In this document: piece by piece, positions 50,744 through 58,341 of the stretch
How positions within the stretch are numbered: the stretch's first letter is position 1
Layout of the letters: each line of letters starts with the position of its first letter
From: Selenomonas sp. AE3005
GTDB lineage: Bacteria; Bacillota; Negativicutes; Selenomonadales; Selenomonadaceae
Direction: 5' to 3'
Length of the DNA: 59,576 nt
Assembly (NCBI RefSeq): GCF_905233635.1
Contig: NZ_CAJODG010000025.1
Coordinates: 1-59,576, forward strand
Translations under genes and position numbers: made by a program
The notes under the pieces: model-generated
Databases searched by the model: none
What the model saw: only the letters and a program-made list of their open reading frames with translations
What the model was told of the DNA's origin: nothing

Positions 50744-50797
50744 TTGACAGACAGGTTGCTCTCGCGTATAATACTATATGTTAGTTGCGAGAGCAAC
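50744..50797 (+). promoter_or_regulatory. tRNA-Thr promoter with an 11-bp inverted repeat around the -10 box
   Basis: TTGACA (50744-50749) and TATAAT (50767-50772) are a near-consensus pair with 17 bp between them. GTTGCTCTCGC at 50755-50765 and its exact complement at 50787-50797 flank the -10 box and the start site. Most of the left arm is upstream of the transcription start, so the repeat works at DNA level if it works at all. Confidence 0.75.
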
Positions 50798-50802
50798 GAC
50801 AC

Positions 50803-50878
50803 GCTGATTTAGCTCAGTTGGTAGAGCAGCTCATTCGTAATGAGCAGGTCGTAGGTTCGAATCCTATAATCAGCTCCA
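50803..50878 (+). tRNA. tRNA-Thr (anticodon CGT), copy 1
   Basis: A complete 76-nt cloverleaf with encoded CCA. The acceptor arm is GCTGATT/AATCAGC, and the anticodon loop TTCGTAA gives CGT, which reads the threonine codon ACG. The T loop is GTTCGAATC. Confidence 0.95.
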
Positions 50879-50885
50879 TAATATT

Positions 50886-50961
50886 GCTGATTTAGCTCAG
50901 TTGGTAGAGCAGCTCATTCGTAATGAGCAGGTCGTAGGTTCGAATCCTATAATCAGCTCCA
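50886..50961 (+). tRNA. tRNA-Thr (anticodon CGT), copy 2
   Basis: Identical to copy 1 over all 76 nt and only 7 nt downstream, so it is a recent tandem duplication in the same transcript. Confidence 0.95.
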
Positions 50962-50970
50962 TCGAGATTT

Positions 50971-50998
50971 AAGGCTCCGCTTTATGTGGGGCTTTTTT
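50971..50998 (+). terminator. Terminator after the tRNA-Thr pair
   Basis: Ten-bp arms with three wobble pairs (50971-50980, 50986-50995) end in six T residues, 9 nt after the second tRNA. Confidence 0.8.
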
Positions 50999-51032
50999 AC
51001 TATCACTTTTGCTGTTCATTAGTATGCTAATA

Positions 51033-51076
51033 GCCCACTGGCCGGGGATACGTTTTCGTGGCCAGTGGGCTTGTTT
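51033..51076 (+). terminator. Second hairpin with T-rich tail
   Basis: Perfect 11-bp arms GCCCACTGGCC / GGCCAGTGGGC at 51033-51043 and 51060-51070 are followed by TTGTTTTC. It may back up the previous terminator. No gene between the two is visible. Confidence 0.65.
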
Positions 51077-51084
51077 TCTGTTTA

Positions 51085-51113
51085 GAAAAAAGAGCTGCAA
51101 ATTTTGCAGCTCT
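51085..51113 (-). terminator. Terminator after tRNA-Ser
   Basis: Ten-bp arms AGAGCTGCAA / TTGCAGCTCT end in six T residues on the minus strand, directly downstream of tRNA-Ser(GCT). Confidence 0.85.
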
Positions 51114-51125
51114 GTAAATTCATAG

Positions 51126-51217
51126 TGGCGGAGTGGAGAGGATTCGAACCTCCGCACCGGTTACCCAGCCTAACGATTTAGCAAACCGTCCTCTTCAGCC
51201 TCTTGAGTACCACTCCG
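51126..51217 (-). tRNA. tRNA-Ser (anticodon GCT)
   Basis: A complete class II tRNA of 92 nt with a long variable arm and encoded CCA. The acceptor stem CGGAGTGG pairs with CCACTCCG. The anticodon loop TTGCTAA gives GCT, which reads AGC and AGU serine codons. Confidence 0.93.
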
Positions 51218-51221
51218 TTAT

Positions 51222-51276
51222 CGAGGGGCCTACCGGTTTTCAAGACCGGACTCTTCAACCACTTGAGTACCTCTCC
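51222..51276 (-). pseudogene. Truncated tRNA-Ser (anticodon TGA)
   Basis: On the minus strand GGAGAGGTACTCAAGTGG begins a serine tRNA, with D arm and a complete anticodon arm CCGGTCTTGAAAACCGG (TGA, for UCA codons). The sequence then breaks off at the variable arm; T arm and 3' acceptor strand are missing. Four nt later the complete tRNA-Ser(GCT) begins. It is the promoter-proximal element of the transcript. It could be a true remnant or an assembly collapse of two similar tRNAs. Confidence 0.8.
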
Positions 51277-51291
51277 GTAACAAACATAATT

Positions 51292-51321
51292 AGCATAGCA
51301 TTTTGGCAGGATATTTGTCAA
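51292..51321 (-). promoter_or_regulatory. Promoter of the tRNA-Ser unit
   Basis: On the minus strand TTGACA (51321-51316) and TATGCT (51297-51292) are 18 bp apart, about 15 nt before the truncated tRNA-Ser. Confidence 0.7.
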
Positions 51322-51482
51322 GGAATACTTATTTTTTTGCAGGTCTGGCAGCTGAGTTGGTTATGGGGGGGATGTTTTGCCGGCAGGGGGATTTTTCTGC
51401 TGGCAAAGTTGGGGTAATTGCGCTATAATAGCATACGTTGTTATCTATAGTAAGGATCTGACAACTTTGAGGAGTGTAAGCA

Positions 51483-52262
51483 GTGAAAATTGCTTTTTTT
51501 GATTCGGGAATGGGCGGCCTGTCGGTGCTGCACCATGCCATGAAGGTTTTGCCGCACGAGCAGTTCGTCTTTTATGCTGATGAGGATAATGTACCCTATG
51601 GCACTAAGACCAAAGAACAGGTACAGGACTATGTGGACAAGGCCTTCCGTTTTTTGCTTAAGCAGGACGTAAAAGCCATTGTGGTGGCCTGCAATACGGC
51701 AACTTCGGTGGCTGTGGCCAAGATGCGCAGCCTGTACGATGTGCCCATCATCGGTATGGAGCCGGCGGCCAAAAAGGCCCTGGACATGGACGGCACGAAA
51801 CGGGTGCTGGTGACGGCTACGCCGATTACCGTGAAGGGCCGTAAGATGGAGCTTTTAATTGAAAAGGTGGACAAGGACCATCTGGTGGACCGGCTGGCCC
51901 TGCCGGAGCTGGTGACTTTTGCCGAACGGCAGGAGTTTAATTCCCCGGCTGTTACGGATTACCTGAAGGAGCAGCTGGCCCCGTTTGATTTTGCCAATTA
52001 TTCGGCACTGGTGCTCGGCTGTACGCATTTTAACTATTTCAAGGATACCATGCGGCAGCTGCTGCCGGCTAATGTACAGTTTGTCGATGGCAATGAAGGT
52101 ACGGTCCGGGAACTTATCCGCCGTCTGCGGGAACGCAATCAGCTGGAAGAACAGACGCCGGCTGTGGAATATTTTTATTCCGGGCGCCGGGTCACTGATG
52201 AAATGGAGCTAAAGCGTTTGGAAAATTATCTGTCACGTCTTGAACAGATGTACAGGATTTGA
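51483..52262 (+). CDS. murI: Glutamate racemase
   Basis: Makes D-glutamate for peptidoglycan. The two catalytic cysteines are in VACNTATS and LGCTHF, and the start FFDSGMGGLSVL is typical. The length of 259 residues is normal. The GTG start has GAGGAG 8 nt upstream. A TATAAT at 51424-51429 suggests a promoter. It is the first of a row of plus-strand housekeeping genes that reaches 55913. Confidence 0.95.
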   Translation: MKIAFFDSGMGGLSVLHHAMKVLPHEQFVFYADEDNVPYGTKTKEQVQDYVDKAFRFLLKQDVKAIVVACNTATSVAVAKMRSLYDVPIIGMEPAAKKALDMDGTKRVLVTATPITVKGRKMELLIEKVDKDHLVDRLALPELVTFAERQEFNSPAVTDYLKEQLAPFDFANYSALVLGCTHFNYFKDTMRQLLPANVQFVDGNEGTVRELIRRLRERNQLEEQTPAVEYFYSGRRVTDEMELKRLENYLSRLEQMYRI

Positions 52263-52320
52263 CTTGACTTTGCAGTTTTTTTGTTCTAGTCTATACAATG
52301 TATGTTAAGGGGGACTTGCT

Positions 52321-52764
52321 ATGCCGGTAAATGCTTATCATCATGTAAATTTCTATGATACCGATGCCATGGCAGTGATTCATCATGCCAATTACATCCG
52401 CTGGTTTGAAATCGGCCGGGTGGAATACCTGCGCTCCATCGGCATTACGCTGACGGAAATGATGGATGACGGCTATGTGTTTCCCATAACGGATATCAGT
52501 GCGAAATATGTGTCACCGGGAAAATTTGATGACAATCTCGTCATTGAAACCACGGCTACGGCTCTGACTAAGGCGAAGATGTGTTTTAAATACCGCATTT
52601 ATCGTCAGGAGGACGGCCAGGTGCTGGTGACGGGAAAATCGCAAAATGTGTATACCAGCAAGGAAACGGGCCGTATCGCCCGCCTGCCGGAGAAGTATTA
52701 TACACGTCTGCAGGCTGCTATGGAAAAGGAAAAGGCTTTGGCAGCGGCAGAAGTGCAGGGATAA
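52321..52764 (+). CDS. Acyl-CoA thioesterase (4HBT, YbgC/FadM-like)
   Basis: A hot-dog fold thioesterase of 147 residues. The active-site pattern YDTDAMAVIHHANYIRWFE, with the catalytic aspartate, is characteristic of the YbgC and 4-hydroxybenzoyl-CoA thioesterase group. The substrate is unknown; related enzymes release acyl chains from CoA or ACP. It has GGGGGA before the ATG and is followed after 15 nt by a small membrane protein gene. Confidence 0.92.
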   Translation: MPVNAYHHVNFYDTDAMAVIHHANYIRWFEIGRVEYLRSIGITLTEMMDDGYVFPITDISAKYVSPGKFDDNLVIETTATALTKAKMCFKYRIYRQEDGQVLVTGKSQNVYTSKETGRIARLPEKYYTRLQAAMEKEKALAAAEVQG

Positions 52765-52779
52765 TAGGGAGGAATTATA

Positions 52780-53331
52780 GTGGAATTTTTAACGTTCGCG
52801 CTGTTAGCTATTCTGGTACTTATCCTGATAGTTAACGCTTATTTTGCTCATGTTGGTCTGGAGGATATTCATATTGATAAAGATATCCCCGTAGAACTTG
52901 AAAGCAAGGACGATAACAGTCTGGTGCTGTCCAAGAAACTGCGTTTTTATAATGAAGGCAAACAGTGTGCCACAATTATGGACGCTATCTGCCGCAGCCA
53001 GCTGCCGTATGAGCAGTACGATGGCATTGAAGTGCGCGCCAAGGCTGAGCGTGAGGGCGAAGTACGTGAGGACGATTACTTCGAGGCCGTTATCATTCAG
53101 TGCAAGGGCTATAAAGGCGGGGAAGATTCCCTCAATATCTATGCCAAGGTTAAACTCACGCCGCGCAAGGGCATGAGCCTTGATGAGGCCCTGTCGCATA
53201 TGGTAGACCTGCCGCTGGATATTATCTGGCAGGAAACGGGCCGTATGCCCCAGCGTTATAAGAAAATCCGTATCACCATTACGGCTGAGGAAATTGCCAA
53301 ACTGGCCGGTGTACAGCTGGTAAAAGATTGA
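52780..53331 (+). CDS. Conserved membrane-anchored protein, function unknown
   Basis: A 183-residue protein with one N-terminal transmembrane helix (LTFALLAILVLILIVNAYF) and a soluble cytosolic or external domain of about 155 residues with alternating strands and helices. No family is recognised. The GTG start has AGGGAGG. It is 14 nt upstream of the CofE-like gene, so the two are probably one functional unit. Confidence 0.7.
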   Translation: MEFLTFALLAILVLILIVNAYFAHVGLEDIHIDKDIPVELESKDDNSLVLSKKLRFYNEGKQCATIMDAICRSQLPYEQYDGIEVRAKAEREGEVREDDYFEAVIIQCKGYKGGEDSLNIYAKVKLTPRKGMSLDEALSHMVDLPLDIIWQETGRMPQRYKKIRITITAEEIAKLAGVQLVKD

Positions 53332-53345
53332 GGAGGCACTGAAAA

Positions 53346-54005
53346 ATGCAGGACGAAATGAAACTTATTCCGGTGCCGACGCGCATCTTGACGGAAAAAG
53401 ACGATATTGTTGATGCTATTGAGCATTACACGAAAGATATAATTGGCGAAAATGACTTGCTTTGCTGCGCAGAAAGCGTAGTGGCCATTACGCAGGGACG
53501 TTTTGTACGTCCTGAGGACCTGAAGATTTCCGGTCTGGCGCAGTTCTGCTGCCGCTTTATCCCGGACTATGGCTCCCTGGCCTCGCCGCATGGCATGCAG
53601 TCCCTGATGGATGTGGAAGGCAAATGGCGTGTAGCTTTTGCCCTCTTTGCCGGTTTTGTGGCCAAACTCTTTGGCAAGTCCGGTATGTTCTACGTCTGGG
53701 GCGGTAAGGAAACGGCCATGATTGATGACGTAACGGGCACTATGCCGCCGTTTGACAAGTGCATTGTTTACGGGCCGGGCGAACCGTACGAAGTTGTTAA
53801 ACGCATTAAGGAACGTCTGGGCTGCTTTGGCGCTATGATTGCTGACGTTAATGACCTGAAACGCAGCCGCGTGGTAGGTATTACCGATGGTGTGGACGGG
53901 GAAATCGCCCGCAATCTCCTGATTGATAATCCTTTTGGCAATGCCTCGCAAAAGACGCCGATCTGCATTATCAAGAACTACAAGCAGTATCAGGAAAGTA
54001 AATAA
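53346..54005 (+). CDS. F420-0:gamma-glutamyl ligase-like (CofE domain) protein
   Basis: A 219-residue protein with the CofE-like fold: IPVPTRILTEKDDI near the start, ENDLLCCAESVVAITQGR, and LKRSRVVGITDGVDGEIARN. CofE adds glutamate to coenzyme F420 in archaea and actinobacteria. Here no other F420 gene is visible, and stand-alone homologues are common in Firmicutes with no known role. It may attach glutamate to another compound. The ribosome site is GAGGAGG. Confidence 0.85.
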   Translation: MQDEMKLIPVPTRILTEKDDIVDAIEHYTKDIIGENDLLCCAESVVAITQGRFVRPEDLKISGLAQFCCRFIPDYGSLASPHGMQSLMDVEGKWRVAFALFAGFVAKLFGKSGMFYVWGGKETAMIDDVTGTMPPFDKCIVYGPGEPYEVVKRIKERLGCFGAMIADVNDLKRSRVVGITDGVDGEIARNLLIDNPFGNASQKTPICIIKNYKQYQESK

Positions 54006-54056
54006 TTGGCTATGTAAAGCCTCCCCTAAGGGGAGGCTTATTTAAGGAGTGATTGT

Positions 54057-54803
54057 ATGGAGCGTTATCGGCACCGCGCGGCAGACGAATTGCGCCCCTA
54101 TAAAATCCACCGCCGGTTTCAAAAATATCCGGCCGGCTCTGTGCTCATTGAGATGGGCAATACCAAGGTAATCTGTGCCGCTACTGTTGAAGAACGTGTG
54201 CCGTTCTTTTTGAAAGGTACAGGCGAGGGCTGGATTACAGCGGAGTATTCCCTGCTGCCCAGTGCTACGGGAGTTCGTACCCAGCGCGAGGCTGTTCGGG
54301 GGAAACAGTCCGGCCGGACACAGGAAATCGAACGTCTCATAGGCAGAAGTCTGCGTTCAGTGGTGGACACCAAGGCTTTGGGGGAACGTACCATCATGCT
54401 GGACTGTGATGTGATTCAGGCCGATGGCGGCACCAGAACAGCAGCGATAACCGGGGCTTTTGTGGCCTTGGTAGAGGCTTGTGCCACTTTTTACGAAAAA
54501 GGGAATGTTTTCCCGGTAAAAGATTTTTTGGCTGCTATCAGCGTAGGTATAAATAAGGAAAATGAACCCATTCTTGACCTTTGCTATGAGGAAGATTCTA
54601 CGGCGATGGTAGATATGAATGTGGTGATGACAGGCTTTGGCAAGTTTGTGGAGGTGCAGGGGACCGGTGAAGGCCGTCCTTTTGACCATCAGGAATTGTC
54701 GCAGCTGCTGGCTTTGGGGGAAAAAGGCTGTCGGGAACTGATTTCCTATCAGAAAGATGTTTTGGGCAGTCAGCTGGTGTGGCTGGTAGGCCGCGAAGGA
54801 TAA
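54057..54803 (+). CDS. rph: Ribonuclease PH
   Basis: Phosphorolytic 3' exoribonuclease that trims tRNA precursors. The 248-residue protein contains RGKQSGRTQEIERLIGRSL, DCDVIQADGGTRTAAITGA and QGTGEGRPF, the family core. AAGGAG lies before the ATG. A small hairpin (54015-54037) precedes it. It forms an operon with the two following genes, a common order in Firmicutes. Confidence 0.97.
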   Translation: MERYRHRAADELRPYKIHRRFQKYPAGSVLIEMGNTKVICAATVEERVPFFLKGTGEGWITAEYSLLPSATGVRTQREAVRGKQSGRTQEIERLIGRSLRSVVDTKALGERTIMLDCDVIQADGGTRTAAITGAFVALVEACATFYEKGNVFPVKDFLAAISVGINKENEPILDLCYEEDSTAMVDMNVVMTGFGKFVEVQGTGEGRPFDHQELSQLLALGEKGCRELISYQKDVLGSQLVWLVGREG

Positions 54804-54825
54804 CATAGAGGAGCACGTAAGTTTA

Positions 54826-55422
54826 ATGAAAAAAATCGTAATCGCAACTAAAAATCCGGGCAAAGTGCGGGAAATAAAAGATGCCTTTGCTCATTTGCCG
54901 GTAGAGGTGCTGTCCCTGGGGGATTTTGGACAGCTGCCCAATGCTATAGAAGATGGGGAAACCTTTGCAGAAAACGCCGCTATCAAGGCAAAGTTCTACA
55001 TGGAAAAAACTGGCTGTGCCTGCCTGGCAGATGATTCCGGGCTGGAAGTTGCGGCTTTAGGCGGCCGTCCGGGCGTTTATTCTGCCCGCTTTGCCGGGTA
55101 TAATGCCGATGACTGGTCAAATAACCAGAAAATGCTGGAGGAAATTTGCATTGCCGATGTGGAAGAGTCCCGGGCAAATTACCGCTGTGCGCTCTGCTTT
55201 GTCGATACGGACGGTCATAAGGTGTCGGCAGAAGGGCGCTGCGATGGTGTGGTCAAAAAAATTCCGCACGGCAATGGCGGTTTTGGTTATGACCCGTATT
55301 TCTATACTAATGAGTATGCCGGGCGTACGATGGCAGAATTAACTTTGGAAGAGAAGAACCGTATCAGTCATCGGGGCCGGGCTCTGCGAAAACTGGTGCA
55401 GCAGCTGGAGGATGTCCTGTAA
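54826..55422 (+). CDS. rdgB: XTP/dITP diphosphatase (RdgB/HAM1 family)
   Basis: Cleans the nucleotide pool by hydrolysing non-canonical purine triphosphates. The start IVIATKNPGKVREI, the active-site LADDSGLEVAALGGRPGVYS and the C-terminal ISHRGRALRKL are diagnostic. The length of 198 residues is normal. The stop overlaps the start of the next gene by 1 nt. Confidence 0.97.
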   Translation: MKKIVIATKNPGKVREIKDAFAHLPVEVLSLGDFGQLPNAIEDGETFAENAAIKAKFYMEKTGCACLADDSGLEVAALGGRPGVYSARFAGYNADDWSNNQKMLEEICIADVEESRANYRCALCFVDTDGHKVSAEGRCDGVVKKIPHGNGGFGYDPYFYTNEYAGRTMAELTLEEKNRISHRGRALRKLVQQLEDVL

Positions 55423-55913
55423 TGAAAATTGGCCTTGTTAGTGACAGTCACGGCGGCACCGGCGCTCTGGATTTAATGTTGTCCCGGCCGGAGGCACGGG
55501 GGATTAAGTTATGGCTGTTTGCAGGTGATGTGGCTCTTGATGGCGAATATCTGGATATGGTTACACCGGAGAATGTGGAGGTAATCAAGGTCGCCGGCAA
55601 TAATGACTGGCCGGGGACGAGCCTGCCGGATTATGAAACTCTGGACGTGGCCGGACATACCATATTGCTGACGCACGGCCATATTTTTGGGGTGAACTTT
55701 GGCCGGCAGAAACTGGCTCAGGCGGCCCAGGACGTGGGCGCGGATATCGCCGTTTACGGTCATACCCATGTGGCAGAGTACACGGAAATAGCCGGCATAA
55801 CCGTGCTTAATCCCGGCAGCGTTTCCCGTCCGCGTGACGAGCGTGCCGGTTCATTTATGGTGCTGGATTTAGTGCCGGAGAAAAAGCCTGTGGTAAATTT
55901 GTATAGATTATAA
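55422..55913 (+). CDS. Calcineurin-like phosphodiesterase (YfcE/MJ0936 family)
   Basis: A metallophosphoesterase of 163 residues. The metal ligands are in LVSDSHG, FAGDV, AGNNDW, LLTHGH and YGHTHV, and the end has LNPGSVSRPRD. Homologues hydrolyse phosphodiesters; the natural substrate is unknown. It commonly follows rph and rdgB in Firmicutes, as here. A terminator lies 65 nt after the stop. Confidence 0.95.
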   Translation: MKIGLVSDSHGGTGALDLMLSRPEARGIKLWLFAGDVALDGEYLDMVTPENVEVIKVAGNNDWPGTSLPDYETLDVAGHTILLTHGHIFGVNFGRQKLAQAAQDVGADIAVYGHTHVAEYTEIAGITVLNPGSVSRPRDERAGSFMVLDLVPEKKPVVNLYRL

Positions 55914-55978
55914 AACATAAAACAAATTTATCCAATAATCGTTATCAAATAGAAAAATTAAATATTTTTTCATAAAAA

Positions 55979-56006
55979 AGTCCTGCTTTTAGCAGGATTT
56001 TTTTTG
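55979..56006 (+). terminator. Terminator after the rph operon
   Basis: Seven-bp arms TCCTGCT / AGCAGGA with a TTT loop are followed by a long T run. Confidence 0.9.
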
Positions 56007-56029
56007 CGAATATCTAATATAAATATTGA

Positions 56030-56148
56030 TGTGATAATAGTCACTGTTAGAGGTAATTATGATACATAAAAGTGAATCCGATTCACTATTGGTGCGGTTA
56101 GCGAGCATTTTCAGAATGCTTGAAAACTAATAGGAAATGTGTTATTAT
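56030..56148 (+). promoter_or_regulatory. Promoter and dyads upstream of the fumarase operon
   Basis: TGTGA-N6-TCACT at 56030-56045 matches a Crp/Fnr-type site except for the last base. A second dyad, AGTGAAT-CCG-ATTCACT, is at 56071-56087. The promoter TTGAAA (56120-56125) and TATTAT (56143-56148) has a 17-bp gap. Control by a Crp/Fnr or Rex-like redox regulator is plausible; the distances to the start site (about -117 and -76) are large. Confidence 0.5.
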
Positions 56149-56193
56149 GTGCCTACTGATGTGTGATAAAGTGTATTTATGGGAGGGATTACT

Positions 56194-57016
56194 TTGCGAG
56201 AAATTGACGCAAAACAAATCACGGAAACCGTGGCACAGATGTGCAAAGAAGCGGGTTTACAACGCCATGAAGAAGGCCAGAGAGACGGAAACCTCTCCGG
56301 TAGGACAGAATGTTCTTGACCAGATTATCCGCAATGCGGAAATCGCCAAGGCCGAGGATCGTCCTTATTGTCAGGATACGGGCATGACCATCGTATTCCT
56401 TGAAGTAGGTCAGGACCTGCATATCACTGGCGGTCTCCTGGAAGATGCCGTAAATGCCGGTATTTCCAAGGGCTACACCGAAGGCTATCTGCGTAAATCC
56501 GTGGTAGGCGAACCGCTCTTCAATCGTGTGAACACCAAGGACAATACGCCGGGTGTTATCTACACGAAAATCGTAGCCGGTGACAAGCTCAAAATCACCG
56601 TAGCCCCGAAGGGCTTTGGTTCTGAGAACAAGTCCGGCGTGAAGATGCTGGTGCCTGCTGACGGTGTGGAAGGCGTGAAGAAAGCTGTTATGGACATTAT
56701 CCTCCATGCCAGCATGAACCCCTGCCCGCCGATGGTAGTAGGCGTTGGTATCGGCGGTACCATGGACAGAGCAGCCCTCCTTTCCAAACTGGCACTGACG
56801 CGTTCTGTTGATGAACGCAACCCGATGCCGGAATACGCCAAACTGGAAGGCGAACTCCTTGAACTCATCAATCAAACGGGTATTGGTCCCCAGCTGGGCG
56901 GCAACACTTCTGCCCTCGCTGTAAACGTAGAGTGGGGCCCCACTCATATCGCCGGCCTGCCGGTAGCAGTTACTATTTGCTGCCATGCTATGCGCCATAA
57001 ACAGCGTGTACTTTGA
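56194..57016 (+). pseudogene. fumA: Fumarate hydratase class I, alpha subunit, with N-terminal frameshift
   Basis: Catalytic subunit of the iron-sulfur fumarase that interconverts malate and fumarate. The start TTG at 56194 is behind GGGAGGG and reads REIDAKQITETVAQMCKEA, the normal N-terminus. At about 56254 the frame changes: the rest, VYNAMKKARETETSPVGQN, continues in the next frame to 57016. About seven or eight residues are missing, consistent with a deletion of 20 or 23 nt. After this the protein is complete, with the cluster cysteine in YCQDTGM and the segment GVGIGGTMDRAALLSK. Either the gene is damaged or the deletion is a sequence error. An ATG at 56267 could give a shortened product but has no ribosome site. 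Confidence 0.85.
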
Positions 57017-57038
57017 TTTGAGATGGGAGGAAATATAA

Positions 57039-57605
57039 ATGGCTGAACAGATTCGGATTCAGACTCCGTTTACGGAGGAAATGAGCCGCAAGCTCAAAGC
57101 AGGCGATGCGGTACTTATCTCGGGCGAAATCATCGCTGCCCGTGACGCTGCCCACAAGGCAATGACGGAAGCCCTTGCCCGTGGCGAAAAGCTGCCGGTT
57201 GACTGGCAGAATCAGATGGTTTATTATCTGGGACCGACGCCGGCAAAACCGGGTGATCCCATCGGCTCCTGCGGCCCGACGACTTCCGGCCGTATGGATG
57301 CATATACGCCGACCATGCTCGAACAGGGCATCAAGGGTATGATTGGCAAAGGTTCCCGTTCCAAAGAAGTGGTTGAATCCATGAAGAAGAACGGTGTAAC
57401 TTACTTTGCTGCGGTAGGTGGTGCTGCTGCCCTTATCGCCAAATCCGTTAAGAAGTATGAAGTGCTCGCTTATCCGGAGCTGGGCCCGGAGGCTGTGGCT
57501 CGTCTTACAGTAGAAGATTTCCCGGCTATCGTGGTTATCGACTGTGAGGGCAACAACCTTTACGAAACGAATCAGGCTAAGTATCGTACGCTGAAAGGCT
57601 ACTGA
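57039..57605 (+). CDS. fumB: Fumarate hydratase class I, beta subunit
   Basis: The 188-residue partner of the alpha subunit. It has DAVLISGEIIAARDAAHK near the start, IGSCGPTTSGRMDAYTP, and MIGKGSRS, all conserved in the beta domain. The gene follows alpha by 22 nt with GGGAGG. It is intact, so the operon keeps one complete and one shifted subunit. Confidence 0.96.
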   Translation: MAEQIRIQTPFTEEMSRKLKAGDAVLISGEIIAARDAAHKAMTEALARGEKLPVDWQNQMVYYLGPTPAKPGDPIGSCGPTTSGRMDAYTPTMLEQGIKGMIGKGSRSKEVVESMKKNGVTYFAAVGGAAALIAKSVKKYEVLAYPELGPEAVARLTVEDFPAIVVIDCEGNNLYETNQAKYRTLKGY

Positions 57606-57679
57606 TTAAAAAACTATGTGGAACAAGGCGGACACGGGAATTTGTCCGCCATTCCAGGAATTATTTTAGGAGGTATAGA

Positions 57680-58306
57680 ATGTTTCACACAACTTTTTAT
57701 GTGCGTCGTCTGCATTCATTAGTAGGCCTCGTGGCGCTGGGCATGGTGCTCTTTGAGCATATCTTCACCAACTCCATGGCTCTGGGCGGCGCTCCTGCAC
57801 TTAACGGAGCCCTGGCAATGATGGAGCTCATTCCGCAGCCGATTTTCCTCGGCCTGGAAATTGGCGCTATTGCCGTGCCTCTGCTTTTCCATGCAATTTA
57901 CGGTGTTTACATTGCCCTGCAGGCTAAGAACAACCCTGGCAACTATGGCTATGTCCGCAACTGGCAGTTCGCTCTGCAGCGTTGGACGGCCTGGTTCCTT
58001 GTTGTGTTCCTCGTATGGCACATCTTCTATCTGCGTATCTTCACCAAAGGCGTTACCGGTACGCCGATTTCTTACGAACTCCTGCAGAACTACTTTACGG
58101 CTAACCCCGTGTACGCTCTGCTCTACATCCTCGGTATGTTTGCTGCAATCTTCCATTTCTGCAATGGTATCACTACCTTCTGCATGACTTGGGGCATTGC
58201 CAAAGGCCCGCGCATTCAGAATGTGGTAAACATTTTCAGCATGGGCCTCTGCGCAGTACTGTGCCTTGTAACGCTGGCATTTATGGGCAGCTACTTCGTG
58301 ATGTAA
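57680..58306 (+). CDS. sdhC: Succinate dehydrogenase/fumarate reductase cytochrome b subunit
   Basis: Membrane anchor of 208 residues with five hydrophobic helices and the histidines expected to bind two b hemes (for example in RRLHSLVG, LFEHIF, LFHAIYG, VWHIFYL and IFHFCNG). It belongs to the Bacillus/Wolinella-type single-anchor family. It passes electrons between menaquinone and the flavoprotein. AGGAGG lies before the ATG. With fumarase upstream and the flavoprotein downstream, it forms the reductive branch from malate to succinate. Confidence 0.95.
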   Translation: MFHTTFYVRRLHSLVGLVALGMVLFEHIFTNSMALGGAPALNGALAMMELIPQPIFLGLEIGAIAVPLLFHAIYGVYIALQAKNNPGNYGYVRNWQFALQRWTAWFLVVFLVWHIFYLRIFTKGVTGTPISYELLQNYFTANPVYALLYILGMFAAIFHFCNGITTFCMTWGIAKGPRIQNVVNIFSMGLCAVLCLVTLAFMGSYFVM

Positions 58307-58341
58307 TTGCCTTGTGTATGGCAAAGTAAAGGAGAATTTCA

